The notes beneath the pieces were generated by a model, which ran no database searches, had not been told where the DNA came from, and worked only from the letters and a program-made list of their open reading frames with translations. Below are positions 11,201-19,572 of a stretch of DNA of 64,000 nt, piece by piece (positions within the stretch are counted from its first letter, which is position 1; the number at the start of each line of letters is the position of its first letter). The position numbers and the translations under genes are program-made. Origin of the DNA: Flavobacterium sp. M31R6 (GTDB lineage Bacteria > Bacteroidota > Bacteroidia > Flavobacteriales > Flavobacteriaceae); NCBI RefSeq assembly GCF_013284035.1, contig NZ_CP054141.1:434001-498000 (forward strand). Reading direction: 5' to 3'.

Positions 11201-12390
11201 TAATATTGAACTCTTTATTTTGTAATGACAACCAAATAACCTCATTGGATATTTCCAAAAATAATTCCGTCGTCTTTTTACTTTGTCAGAATAACAAATT
11301 ATTAAATCTGAACCTAAAAAATAATGGAAACAAAGCTCTTTTCGATACTAGGTTTTTGAATTTCACAGGAAATCCGAACTTAACTTGTATCCAAGTCGAT
11401 AATATCGCTTATTCAAATACCAATTGGGCAAATTTAAAAGATATTACAGCTAATTATTCAACAGATTGTAATCTTGTTTACACACTCATTCCAAATTCAA
11501 GTTTTGAACAAAAACTAATTGATTTAGGAATTGACACAGATGGTTTAAATGGAAAAATTTCTACTACTAGCATCGAATCAATTACCTCTTTAGATCTTTC
11601 AAATACTAATATTAAAGATTTAACCGGAATTGAAAACTTCACAGCTCTAAAGTATTTTACGGCTAACGGTACTAACTTAACGTCCGTAGATTTTAGCAAA
11701 AACCTGATGCTTCAATATGTCTCCATTAGTGGAAATAATCTAACAAGCTTAGATGTCTCTAAAAACACAAATCTTTCAGAATTAGATTTTAGCAACAATA
11801 AAGTAATGCAAATAGATCTTTCTCAAAATAAAGAATTAACAGTTTTAAATGCGCTAGGAAATCAATTGACCACGCTTGATATTTCACAAAATCCAAAAAT
11901 AAAATCGCTAAATGTTGAGTTTAATCAACTGACATCATTAAATCTACAAAATGGAAATAATGCTAATTTTGTGTTAGCAAAACCTACTAATAAAATATCC
12001 CAAACGGTTGTGTACACCAGCTTTTCAAACAACCCAAATCTTTCGTGTATCAAGGTTGACAATGTAGCCTATTCCAATCAAAATTGGAGTCAAATAAAAG
12101 ATGCAACAGCTACCTATTCCTCAACTTGTTCCAAATTAGGAATCGAAGATTCAGTTTTTGACAAAGTTGCAATTTTCCCAAATCCAACCAAAGGAGAATT
12201 ACACATTGATAATATTGTGCTTGAAAAAGTAACCGTTTATGATGCTTTAGGGAAATTAATAAAAACAACAACATTTACTTCAGGGGCCAAAGACCATACA
12301 ATACATTTAGAGGGTCTCCCTAGGGGCATTTACTATATCTATTTAGAAAGCGAAGGAGCCAATACTGCCAAAAAAGTCATAGTGAAATAG
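8248..12390 (+). CDS. T9SS-secreted leucine-rich-repeat protein (1380 aa), paralog of the first
   Basis: Same plan as the 1944-aa protein, with fewer modules. A signal peptide ends INAQ; a carbohydrate-binding-like N-terminal domain covers about residues 20-170. Four cap-LRR-cap modules open near residues 180, 492, 787 and 1081 with (I)PDVNFENKLI-type caps; the last diverges (IPNSSFEQKLIDLGID). The LRRs are 21-residue units with a Cys at a fixed position. The C-terminus is a type A T9SS sorting domain starting FPNPTKGELHI and ending KKVIVK. The Ig-like stretch of the first protein is absent. It is a single-gene unit with its own copy of the shared leader and terminator. Surface binding is inferred. 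Confidence 0.93.
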   Translation: MKTKLLLFLTLFSLIINAQNNLVPNGDFENWTSSSQPDNWFRYFSGFVSQSTSAQNGLSSTNMMIADGTFNYINSEYFPVVANKTYRITLYHKLVSGSFSAIDLSLYHKPGAFKEEIIKKTDATFSNSEWRQVEFDYTPAVSENIEVDIWTTGTLNSEILVDNVSVIDVATIGAQYTLIPDVNFENKLISLGIDSGVTDGKVLTSNINTLTSLNVSNSSISDLTGIQDFVALQSLDCQKNNLTSLDLSKNGNLIEVNCTTNKLTNFINTSNLGLTHLYCSSNQLTSLDVTKYIALTNLYFSSNKITSIDVSSNNLLVKLWCNSNLLTELNITNNTSLIELNCATNQLTNLNVTKNTALTKLYCYYNQITSLDVTQNIQLEWFMCHFNQLTSIDISNNPKLDLFDCLNNKITSLDISKNPLITELACENNQLTYLNLKNGANTILDLTYSNFVNNPNLKCIQVDDVNYSNANWTSIKDANATYNIDCTAYTLIPDVNFENKLIALGIDSGVADGKVPTANVDKLTSLDVSLSSISNLTGIQDFTSLKELICTANYLTTLDISKNSALLSLQCNVNKLSALDLSKNLSLESLKCSHNHITSLDVSNNLSLTTLMCDTNQLTDLDVSKNLALSVLIFDYNKLTTIDVSKNKSLNTLGFSFNNLTGIDVSNNNNLGFLNCQSNQFTDLDISHNLQLGTLYCNDNQITSLDVSKNGSLGYLFCQNNKLLDLNLKNGNQTHFANNYLNFTGNPKLTCIQVDDAIYSNANWSSIKDDTANFNTDCSTSNLYTYISDVKFENKLISLGIDSGVADGKVLTANVDKLTSLDVSSNSISDLTGIQDFVALTNLNCSQNELTTLNTSKNLALISLECSNNKLSTLDVSKNLSLESLRCSANNITSLDISNNLSLETLACNTNQLSDLDVSKNLLLIELFFDYNKISSIDVSKNSKLGALTFSSNNITTIDVSKNSSLGFLNCQSNQLTNLDLSHNLILNSLFCNDNQITSLDISKNNSVVFLLCQNNKLLNLNLKNNGNKALFDTRFLNFTGNPNLTCIQVDNIAYSNTNWANLKDITANYSTDCNLVYTLIPNSSFEQKLIDLGIDTDGLNGKISTTSIESITSLDLSNTNIKDLTGIENFTALKYFTANGTNLTSVDFSKNLMLQYVSISGNNLTSLDVSKNTNLSELDFSNNKVMQIDLSQNKELTVLNALGNQLTTLDISQNPKIKSLNVEFNQLTSLNLQNGNNANFVLAKPTNKISQTVVYTSFSNNPNLSCIKVDNVAYSNQNWSQIKDATATYSSTCSKLGIEDSVFDKVAIFPNPTKGELHIDNIVLEKVTVYDALGKLIKTTTFTSGAKDHTIHLEGLPRGIYYIYLESEGANTAKKVIVK

Positions 12391-12414
12391 TTTATCATTT
12401 ATAGTAATCAATAA

Positions 12415-12456
12415 CCCCCATTTTTCATTCATTTGAAAATGGGGGTTTTATTTTTT
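12415..12456 (+). terminator. Intrinsic terminator, repeated sequence (copy 2)
   Basis: The hairpin at 12415-12445 is identical over 31 bases to the one at 8000-8030 and is followed by a T-rich tract. Confidence 0.88.
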
Positions 12457-12460
12457 ATTG

Positions 12461-12468
12461 TAAATTTG
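12461..12468 (+). promoter_or_regulatory. -7 box of NCS2 permease gene
   Basis: TAAATTTG matches TAnnTTTG and lies 52 bases before the ATG, immediately after the terminator of the preceding gene. Confidence 0.5.
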
Positions 12469-12520
12469 AGTTCTTCGGGAAAACAATTATACGTTTCAGC
12501 AGCAATAAATCCAAGACCAC

Positions 12521-13828
12521 ATGGGCAAAATACAAGATTACTTTAAAATAAAAGAACGTGAAACTTCAGTAAAGCAAGAAGCTCTTGGTGGTTTGGTTAC
12601 TTTCTTGTCTATGGCTTACATTATTTTTGTAAACCCAAACATACTGTCCATGACCGGTATGCCAAAAGAAGCACTCATTTCGGTGACTTGCATTGCAGCC
12701 ATTTTTGGAACTTTGTTAGTTGGAATTTGGGCCAAAGTCCCTTTTGCAATGGCTCCCGGTATGGGACTAAATGCCATGTTTGCCTTTACACTGGTTTTGG
12801 GACAAGGGGTTTCCTGGCAAGATGCTTTGGGAGTTGTTTTCTTATCTGGAGTATTTTTTACAATAATATCCTTTTTTGGAGTTCGTCATAAAATCGTAGA
12901 AGCCATTCCTCCCTCCTTGCAGGTGGCTATGGGCTGTGGTGTTGGTTTTTTTATTGCCTTTATTGGGTTCAAACAATTAGGACTTATTGTGGCTCATCCA
13001 GACACTTTAGTAACATTAGGCAAATTTACTCCAGCTGTTGTAATTGGTTTACTTACCCTTTTTATCACTGTGATCTTAGAAATTTACAAAGTAAAAGGAG
13101 CCATCTTGATTGGAATCCTAATAGGAACTTGCTTAGGAATTGGATTTGACCCCAATGTACATTTACCAACCCACGTTTTTTCGTTACCACCATCCATTGC
13201 TCCTATTTTTGGGCAATTAAATATTTTGGGAGTCTTAAAATTAAGTTTTGCCTCAGCCATCTTCTCTTTCCTTTTTGTGAGCTTGTTTGATTCTATTGGA
13301 ACTGCAATAGCCTGTTCGTATGAGGCAAATCTGGTTGGCAAAAATGGTAAAATGCCTCATCTCAAAAAAGTATTGGAAGCCGATGGTATTGCAACTATGT
13401 GCAGTGGAATTTTGGGCACAAGCAACACAGTGGTGTTTATTGAATCGGCTACAGGAATTGCCAATGGAGCCAAAACCGGATTAAGTTCGGTATTTGTGGC
13501 GTTATTTTTCTTTTTAGCCTTATTTTTCTCTCCTATTATCACAATCGTTCCTGCTTATGCAACCGCACCTGCTCTAGTTCTGGTTGGAATCTATATGTCC
13601 AAACATTTATCCAGAATCAATTTTACTGATTTACATATAGGTGTTCCAGCCTTTTTAACCATGATTATGATGCCTCTCACTTATAGTATCAGTAATGGAA
13701 TAGCTTATGGATTTGCCTGCTATATTATCTTGGCTTTATTTACTAAAAACACCAAAGAAGTAACTCCAATGATGTGGGGTGTTGGTATATTTTCAATCCT
13801 AAGCATTATAATTGCACAAATGAAATAA
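12521..13828 (+). CDS. NCS2 family purine permease (guanine/hypoxanthine type)
   Basis: Inner-membrane nucleobase transporter of the AzgA/PbuG-like (COG2252) branch of NCS2, probably proton-coupled. The 435-aa length and multi-helix profile fit. Family signatures are seen: the N-terminal ITTFLSMAYIIFVNP-like stretch (here VTFLSMAYIIFVNPNIL), the APGMGLNA motif near residue 84, SLFDSIGTAIA near 255 and the ESATGIANGAKTG motif near 305-320. Substrate specificity (guanine or hypoxanthine rather than adenine) cannot be fixed from sequence alone. It is a single-gene unit with its own -7 box and a terminator shared with the convergent hydrolase gene. Confidence 0.9.
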   Translation: MGKIQDYFKIKERETSVKQEALGGLVTFLSMAYIIFVNPNILSMTGMPKEALISVTCIAAIFGTLLVGIWAKVPFAMAPGMGLNAMFAFTLVLGQGVSWQDALGVVFLSGVFFTIISFFGVRHKIVEAIPPSLQVAMGCGVGFFIAFIGFKQLGLIVAHPDTLVTLGKFTPAVVIGLLTLFITVILEIYKVKGAILIGILIGTCLGIGFDPNVHLPTHVFSLPPSIAPIFGQLNILGVLKLSFASAIFSFLFVSLFDSIGTAIACSYEANLVGKNGKMPHLKKVLEADGIATMCSGILGTSNTVVFIESATGIANGAKTGLSSVFVALFFFLALFFSPIITIVPAYATAPALVLVGIYMSKHLSRINFTDLHIGVPAFLTMIMMPLTYSISNGIAYGFACYIILALFTKNTKEVTPMMWGVGIFSILSIIIAQMK

Positions 13829-13830
13829 CA

Positions 13831-13874
13831 AAAGAAATCCCCATTTTCATCGATTTGAAAATGGGGATTTCTTT
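13831..13874. terminator. Bidirectional terminator (related to the LRR terminators)
   Basis: A perfect 19-bp stem (AAAGAAATCCCCATTTTCA pairing with its complement, loop TCGATT) lies between the convergent permease and hydrolase genes. The core CCCCATTTTCA/TGAAAATGGGG resembles the two LRR terminators. Confidence 0.88.
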
Positions 13875-13894
13875 TGGCTCACTTATTTTGGATT

Positions 13895-14752
13895 TTAAAA
13901 AATATCCGAACAACTAAATACCTCTTTCAATCTCACTCCTTTTTCGGTATATTGAACTGTTATGATTTCGTTATGTGCATCGTGTTCCAGAAACAAGTAG
14001 TAATTGTTATCAGCGGCTGCGTTCAAGAATTTTGATTTCTCGGGCATAGTCAATAATGGTCTCGTATCATATCCCATGACATAGGGCAAAGGCAGATGTC
14101 CAGCTGTTGGCAATAAATCCGACATAAAAACAATGGTTTTATCTTGGTACTGAATATGTGGAATCATTTGCTTCTCGGTATGACCATCGGCATAAAAAAT
14201 TCCAAATCCCAATTCGTTTGAAACTGCAAAATCGCCATCAGGTTTTGCAATAAAATGCAATTGACCACTTTCTTGCATCGGCAAAATATTCTCTGACAAA
14301 AAAGAGGCTTTCTCTCTGGCGTTCGGTTTTGTCGCCCACTCCCAATGATTTTCGTTGCTCCAGAATTTAGCATTTTTAAACGCCGGTTCATAACCTGTTT
14401 TGTCCTTGTTCCATTGTACACTACCGCCGCAATGATCAAAATGCAAATGCGTCATAAAAACATCGGTAATATCATCGCGATGAAAACCGTATTGAGCCAA
14501 TGATTTGTCCATAGAATGAGTGCCCCAAAGCGAGTAATATCCAAAAAACTTGTCGGATTGTTTGTTTCCCATTCCAGTATCAATCAATATTAATCGGTTT
14601 CCGTCTTCAATCAACAAACAGCGGGCGGCAATATCTATCAGATTGTTTTCGTCGGCAGGATTGGTTTTGTTCCAAATGGTTTTGGGTACTACACCAAACA
14701 TTGCCCCACCATCGAGTTTAAAATTGCCTGTTTCTATTGGATAAAGTTTCAT
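13895..14752 (-). CDS. MBL-fold metallo-hydrolase (285 aa)
   Basis: Zinc hydrolase of the metallo-beta-lactamase fold. The HxHxDH metal motif is present in MTHLHFDHCGG (about residues 112-122), preceded by the LIDTGMGNK strand, with further candidate ligands in YADGHTEKQ and FMSDLLP and a late His in LEHDAH. The arrangement resembles lactonase-like members (AttM/AiiA type), but the substrate cannot be told. No signal peptide is seen, so it is probably cytoplasmic. It is divergent from the suf cluster and convergent with the permease. Confidence 0.88.
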   Translation of the reverse strand: MKLYPIETGNFKLDGGAMFGVVPKTIWNKTNPADENNLIDIAARCLLIEDGNRLILIDTGMGNKQSDKFFGYYSLWGTHSMDKSLAQYGFHRDDITDVFMTHLHFDHCGGSVQWNKDKTGYEPAFKNAKFWSNENHWEWATKPNAREKASFLSENILPMQESGQLHFIAKPDGDFAVSNELGFGIFYADGHTEKQMIPHIQYQDKTIVFMSDLLPTAGHLPLPYVMGYDTRPLLTMPEKSKFLNAAADNNYYLFLEHDAHNEIITVQYTEKGVRLKEVFSCSDIF

Positions 14753-14889
14753 TATTATATTTTATATGTTTAAAGAGAACCTGCAATTTAGCAAAATCCA
14801 ATGGCTTAATTCTACCATATATAACAAATTTCTATTTTGGCATTAGTTATATAAATGTTATCACTTATGGGAAAAAGCATTTTATATAG

Positions 14890-14897
14890 TATCTTTG
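14890..14897 (+). promoter_or_regulatory. -7 box of the suf operon
   Basis: TATCTTTG matches TAnnTTTG and lies 120 bases before the sufA start, implying an unusually long 5' leader of about 110 bases. Confidence 0.55.
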
Positions 14898-15016
14898 CAG
14901 TTAATTTAGACGAAATAAAGATAGCGCATAAATGAGCTTTACAGAATTATGTTCTCTTTTTAGAGATTCATTTTAAGCCATTTATGTCAAAAACACAAAA
15001 CAAATACTACTAACAA

Positions 15017-15346
15017 ATGATACAAGTTTCTGATACTGCCAAAAAGAAAATCATCGATTTGATGAAAGACGATGGTTTCGATGCCGCTGTGGACTACGTG
15101 AGAGTCGGCGTAAAAAGCGGTGGATGCTCTGGTTTGTCTTATGATTTGAAATTTGACAAAACTAAAGGCGAAGACGACAAAATTTTTGTTGACAACGATA
15201 TCACAATCGCTGTCGAAAAAAAATCATTCCTTTATTTAGCAGGAACTATATTAGAATTTTCTGGAGGATTAAACGGGAAAGGATTTGTTTTTAACAATCC
15301 AAATGCTAATAGAACTTGCGGTTGCGGGGAATCATTTTCACTTTAG
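15017..15346 (+). CDS. sufA: SufA/IscA-type iron-sulfur carrier (HesB family)
   Basis: A-type carrier that accepts Fe-S clusters from the SufBCD scaffold and passes them to apoproteins in the cytoplasm. The 109-aa length is standard, and the three conserved cysteines are present: Cys37 in GGCSGL, and Cys101 and Cys103 in the C-terminal CGCGESF. It is the first gene of the suf cluster, 80 bases ahead of sufB. ErpA or IscA would be alternative names; SufA is chosen from context. Confidence 0.93.
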   Translation: MIQVSDTAKKKIIDLMKDDGFDAAVDYVRVGVKSGGCSGLSYDLKFDKTKGEDDKIFVDNDITIAVEKKSFLYLAGTILEFSGGLNGKGFVFNNPNANRTCGCGESFSL

Positions 15347-15359
15347 TCAAAAGGACAAA

Positions 15360-15420
15360 TTCATAAAGTTGAAAGACTTACAATGACTTTATCACTTTAG
15401 ACTTTAATACTTTTAAGACA
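15360..15420. repeat. Short-period ACTTTA repeat between sufA and sufB
   Basis: The gap contains several spaced copies of ACTTTA/GACTTT on the right arm and complementary AAAGT-type words (AAAGTTGAAAG) on the left, giving a degenerate palindrome with a repeat spacing of about 7-9 bases. See the finding on heptad-like junction palindromes. Confidence 0.45.
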
Positions 15421-15426
15421 AAAAAT

Positions 15427-16875
15427 ATGTCAAAATACACCGAAGACGATTTAAAAATCGAATTAGAAACTAAAGAATACGAATACGGATTTTATACTCA
15501 ATTAGAGTCGGAGACGTTTCCTATTGGTTTGAATGAAGATATTGTTCGAGCTATTTCTAAAAAGAAAGACGAACCACAATGGATGACCGATTGGCGCATT
15601 GAGGCTTTTCGTGCTTGGGAAGAAATGATCGAGCCAGAATGGGCAAACGTTAAGTACCAAAAACCGGACTTTCAAGCCATTTCTTATTACTCAGCTCCAA
15701 AGAAAGCAGATCCAAACAAAACATTGGACGATGTTGATCCTGAACTTTTAGAAATGTACAAAAAGTTAGGTATCTCTATTGATGAGCAAAAAAAGATGAA
15801 TAATGTTGCCATGGATATCGTGGTTGACTCAGTTTCTGTAGCTACAACATTCAAAAAAACATTAGGCGAAAAAGGAATTATCTTTATGAGTATTTCCGAA
15901 GCCATCAAAGAACACCCTGAATTAGTTCGTAAATATCTTGGTACTGTTGTTCCACAAAAAGACAACTTTTATGCGGCCTTGAATTCGGCTGTTTTCTCAG
16001 ACGGATCTTTCTGCTATATTCCAAAAGGCGTTCGTTGCCCAATGGAATTATCTACTTATTTTAGAATCAATCAAGCTGGAACTGGACAATTCGAAAGAAC
16101 ACTTTTGGTTGCAGACGAAGGCAGTTACGTTTCTTACTTGGAAGGATGTACAGCACCAACCCGTGACGAAAATCAATTGCATGCTGCAGTAGTAGAATTG
16201 ATTGCTTTAGATGGTGCCGAAATTAAATATTCTACTGTTCAAAACTGGTATCCTGGAAATAAAGAAGGTAAAGGCGGGGTTTTCAATTTTGTAACCAAAA
16301 GAGGATTCTGCGAGAAAAATGCAAAAATCTCTTGGACACAAGTAGAAACAGGATCTGCAATAACTTGGAAATATCCTTCTGTTATTTTAAAAGGAGACAA
16401 CTCAATTGGAGAATTTTATTCGATTGCAGTTACCAATAATTACCAACAGGCTGATACTGGAACCAAAATGATCCATTTGGGTAAAAACACCAAATCAACC
16501 ATTATCTCTAAAGGTATCTCTGCAGGAAAATCACAAAACAGTTATAGAGGTTTGGTTCAAATTGGGGCTAGAGCAGAAAACGCCAGAAACTTTTCACAAT
16601 GTGATTCACTGTTAATGGGGAATCATTGCGGAGCACATACTTTCCCTTATATCGAAAGCAAAAATCCAACAGCAAAAGTAGAACATGAAGCTACTACCAG
16701 TAAAATTGGTGAAGACCAAGTTTTCTATTGCAACCAACGTGGAATCCCAACCGAAAAAGCAATTGCACTTATCGTAAATGGTTTCAGTAAAGATGTGTTG
16801 AATAAATTACCGATGGAGTTTGCCGTAGAAGCACAAAAATTATTGGAAATTTCGCTGGAAGGTTCTGTAGGATAA
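15427..16875 (+). CDS. sufB: Fe-S cluster assembly scaffold protein SufB
   Basis: Core subunit of the SufBC2D scaffold, where Fe-S clusters are built in the cytoplasm. At 482 aa it has normal length. The conserved region from [20 protein letters not shown] through the beta-helix core and the C-terminal FPYIESKNP and [12 protein letters not shown] segments is intact. It is followed 7 bases later by the flavodoxin-fold gene and then sufC, sufD. The identification is firm. Confidence 0.97.
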   Translation: MSKYTEDDLKIELETKEYEYGFYTQLESETFPIGLNEDIVRAISKKKDEPQWMTDWRIEAFRAWEEMIEPEWANVKYQKPDFQAISYYSAPKKADPNKTLDDVDPELLEMYKKLGISIDEQKKMNNVAMDIVVDSVSVATTFKKTLGEKGIIFMSISEAIKEHPELVRKYLGTVVPQKDNFYAALNSAVFSDGSFCYIPKGVRCPMELSTYFRINQAGTGQFERTLLVADEGSYVSYLEGCTAPTRDENQLHAAVVELIALDGAEIKYSTVQNWYPGNKEGKGGVFNFVTKRGFCEKNAKISWTQVETGSAITWKYPSVILKGDNSIGEFYSIAVTNNYQQADTGTKMIHLGKNTKSTIISKGISAGKSQNSYRGLVQIGARAENARNFSQCDSLLMGNHCGAHTFPYIESKNPTAKVEHEATTSKIGEDQVFYCNQRGIPTEKAIALIVNGFSKDVLNKLPMEFAVEAQKLLEISLEGSVG

Positions 16876-16882
16876 TATCAAT

Positions 16883-17371
16883 ATGGGAAACAGAAAAGTT
16901 ATTATTGTTGGGTCTTCTAGAAGCAACGGAAATACATCAAAAATAGTTGATAAAATTTCTCTTCAAATAAATGCAGATGTGATTGATTTAAGAGACTATT
17001 CTATTTCTTATTATGATTATGAAAGTCAGAATGTCACAGATGATTTTTTGCCTTTAATAAAATCGATACTAGAAAAATATGATACTTTAATTTTTGCCAC
17101 TCCAGTATATTGGTACACAATGAGTGGTATAATGAAAGTGTTTTTTGATCGATTCTCTGATTTAATTAGAATAGAAAAAGAAACAGGAAGAAAGTTAAGA
17201 GGTAAAAATATGTTTGTAATTTCAAATTCTGATGAAGATAAATTAGATTATGATTTTTATTTACCCTTTCGATTATCAGCAGATTATTTAGGCATGACAT
17301 ATTTAGGAGAAAAACATTTTTCCTACCAAACAATAAAAGATCAAGAACATATAAATAGTATTTTGTCATAA
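16883..17371 (+). CDS. NAD(P)H-dependent FMN reductase / flavodoxin-fold protein (162 aa)
   Basis: Small flavoprotein predicted to bind FMN. The N-terminal loop GSSRSNGNTSK is the FMN phosphate-binding motif, and FATPVYWYTMSGIMKVFFDR (about residues 72-91) is the conserved flavin-contact block of the NADPH-dependent FMN reductase family. It sits between sufB and sufC, 7 bases after sufB and 37 bases before sufC, so it is probably co-transcribed. It is not a standard suf component. A reductant role for assembly is possible; unrelated cargo inserted in the operon is the alternative. Its coding DNA looks more AT-rich than its neighbours by eye. Confidence 0.85.
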   Translation: MGNRKVIIVGSSRSNGNTSKIVDKISLQINADVIDLRDYSISYYDYESQNVTDDFLPLIKSILEKYDTLIFATPVYWYTMSGIMKVFFDRFSDLIRIEKETGRKLRGKNMFVISNSDEDKLDYDFYLPFRLSADYLGMTYLGEKHFSYQTIKDQEHINSILS

Positions 17372-17408
17372 AGAGAATTTAGAATTCTTTTAAAATTAAA
17401 AAAAACAA

Positions 17409-18155
17409 ATGTTAAGTATAAAAAATTTACACGCCTCTATTGGAGACAAAGAAATATTAAAAGGGATAAACCTTGAAGTAAAAGCAGGAGAAGTTCATGC
17501 TATAATGGGACCAAATGGTGCTGGAAAAAGTACCCTTTCGGCTGTAATTGCCGGAAACGAAAACTACGAAGTAACTGATGGAGAAGTAATTTTGGATGGA
17601 GAAGATCTTGCAGAATTAGCTCCAGAAGAAAGAGCTCACAAAGGTGTTTTCCTTTCATTCCAATACCCAGTGGAAATTCCAGGGGTTTCGGTTACCAACT
17701 TCATGAGATCAGCAATCAACGAAACTCGTAAAGCTAAAGGTCAAGATGAAATGCCAGCAAATGAAATGCTGAAATTGATTCGTGAAAAATCAGAATTATT
17801 AGAAATCGACAGAAAATTTCTTTCTCGTTCCCTTAATGAAGGTTTCTCTGGTGGAGAGAAAAAAAGAAATGAAATTTTTCAAATGGCAATGTTAGAACCA
17901 AAACTAGCTATCCTTGATGAAACCGATTCTGGTCTTGACATTGATGCTTTAAGAATTGTTGCCAATGGTGTAAATAAATTGAAAAGCGATAAAAATGCTG
18001 TCATTGTAATTACACACTACCAAAGATTATTGGATTATATCGTTCCTGATTTTGTTCACGTTCTTCACAACGGAAAAATTGTAAAATCTGGTGGAGCTGA
18101 ATTAGCACATGAATTAGAGGAAAAAGGATACGATTGGATTAAAGGAGAAAACTAA
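17409..18155 (+). CDS. sufC: Fe-S cluster assembly ATPase SufC
   Basis: ABC-type ATPase of the SufBC2D complex; ATP binding drives the scaffold rearrangement. Walker A GPNGAGKST is near residue 36, the signature is FSGGEKKRNE and Walker B is LAILDETDSGLD, the DETDSGLD variant being typical of SufC. The length is 248 aa, as usual. It lies one base from sufD. Confidence 0.97.
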   Translation: MLSIKNLHASIGDKEILKGINLEVKAGEVHAIMGPNGAGKSTLSAVIAGNENYEVTDGEVILDGEDLAELAPEERAHKGVFLSFQYPVEIPGVSVTNFMRSAINETRKAKGQDEMPANEMLKLIREKSELLEIDRKFLSRSLNEGFSGGEKKRNEIFQMAMLEPKLAILDETDSGLDIDALRIVANGVNKLKSDKNAVIVITHYQRLLDYIVPDFVHVLHNGKIVKSGGAELAHELEEKGYDWIKGEN

Positions 18156-18156
18156 G

Positions 18157-19473
18157 ATGGAGCTTAAAGAAAAATTACTATCGTCTTTTATGGCTTTTGA
18201 AGAGCGCGTCGATGTTCATTCGGAACTTCACAATGTGCGAACTGCAGCCATAAAAAACTTCGAAAATAAAGGATTCCCAACCAAAAAAGAAGAAAGTTGG
18301 AAATACACTTCGCTAAATGCTATCTTAAAAAATGATTTTAGCGTTTTTCCAAAAACAGAAAATGCCATTCAATATAGCGATGTAAAAAAGTACTTTTTAC
18401 ACGAAATAGACACCTACAAAGTAGTTTTTGTAGATGGTGTTTTTAGTTCCCATTTATCTTCGACTACTCACGACGGCATCGATGTTTGCTTAATGTCATC
18501 GGCATTAAACAAACCAAAATATAAAATGATTATTGATACTTACTTCAATAAGATTGCAAGCAAAGAGGAAAGTTTAACTTCTTTGAATACGGCTTTTGCC
18601 AATGAAGGAGCCTACATCAATATTCCAAAAAGCAAAGTTGCCGACAAGCCTATCGAGATCATGTATTTCTCTACAGGAAGCGAAACTGCACTTTTGGTTC
18701 AGCCAAGAAACTTGATTATTGTTGGTGAAAACTCACACGTACAAATCATAGAACGTCATCAAAGTTTGAACGAAAATCCAGTTTTAACCAATTCGGTCAC
18801 CGAGATTTTTGCTCAAAAAAGGGCCATTGTGGATTATTATAAAATTCAAAATGACAACCTGGAAGCCAATTTGATTGACAACACTTATGTTTCCCAAAAA
18901 CAGGAAAGTCACGTTTCGGTTCACACTTTCTCTTTTGGAGGAAACTTAACCAGAAACAATTTGAATTTCTACCACTTTGGAGAAAGATTGACTAGTACCT
19001 TGAACGGAATCACTATTATTGTTGATAATCAACACGTTGATCACTATACATTAGTGAACCACGCAACACCTAATTGTGAAAGTTTCCAAGATTACAAAGG
19101 AATCTTTAACGACCGATCCACAGGAGTTTTCAACGGAAAAGTATATGTGGAAAGAGAAGCTCAAAAAACAAACGCTTTTCAAAAAAGCAATAACATTCTG
19201 TTGAGCGACAAAGCAACCATTAACGCTAAACCGCAATTGGAAATTTTTGCAGATGATGTAAAATGTTCACACGGTTGTACTATTGGGCAACTAGACGAAA
19301 CTGCTATGTTCTATATGCAACAACGCGGAATTCCTAAAAAAGAGGCCAAAGCATTATTAATGTACGCTTTCTCGAATGCCGTTATCGAAAACATCAAAAT
19401 ACCGGAATTAAAACAACGAATCACCAAAATTATTGCCATGAAATTGGGCGTTAAAATTGGATTTGATTTGTAA
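18157..19473 (+). CDS. sufD: Fe-S cluster assembly protein SufD
   Basis: Partner of SufB in the scaffold heterocomplex. At 438 aa it has the SufB/SufD beta-helix core and the C-terminal family block (KCSHGCTIGQLDETAMFYMQ, then QRGIP). It starts one base after sufC ends. A large palindrome follows that can terminate transcription in both directions. Confidence 0.95.
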   Translation: MELKEKLLSSFMAFEERVDVHSELHNVRTAAIKNFENKGFPTKKEESWKYTSLNAILKNDFSVFPKTENAIQYSDVKKYFLHEIDTYKVVFVDGVFSSHLSSTTHDGIDVCLMSSALNKPKYKMIIDTYFNKIASKEESLTSLNTAFANEGAYINIPKSKVADKPIEIMYFSTGSETALLVQPRNLIIVGENSHVQIIERHQSLNENPVLTNSVTEIFAQKRAIVDYYKIQNDNLEANLIDNTYVSQKQESHVSVHTFSFGGNLTRNNLNFYHFGERLTSTLNGITIIVDNQHVDHYTLVNHATPNCESFQDYKGIFNDRSTGVFNGKVYVEREAQKTNAFQKSNNILLSDKATINAKPQLEIFADDVKCSHGCTIGQLDETAMFYMQQRGIPKKEAKALLMYAFSNAVIENIKIPELKQRITKIIAMKLGVKIGFDL

Positions 19474-19478
19474 TTTTT

Positions 19479-19572
19479 AACCGCAAGGTTTGCAAATATT
19501 TACGCAAAGAGCGCAAGTATAATATTTATACTTTGCGCTCTTTGCGGTTTTTCCCTTGTGTCCTTTGCGGTT
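19479..19572. terminator. Bidirectional CGCAAAG palindrome between sufD and hydrolase
   Basis: A long imperfect palindrome. The inner arms CGCAAAGAGCGCAA (about 19503-19516) and TTGCGCTCTTTGCG (about 19533-19546) pair around an AT-rich centre, and the outer arms AACCGCAAG and CTTTGCGGTT pair at the ends. The word CGCAAAG is repeated several times. It sits between convergent genes and touches the stop codon of the hydrolase gene. Confidence 0.7.
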
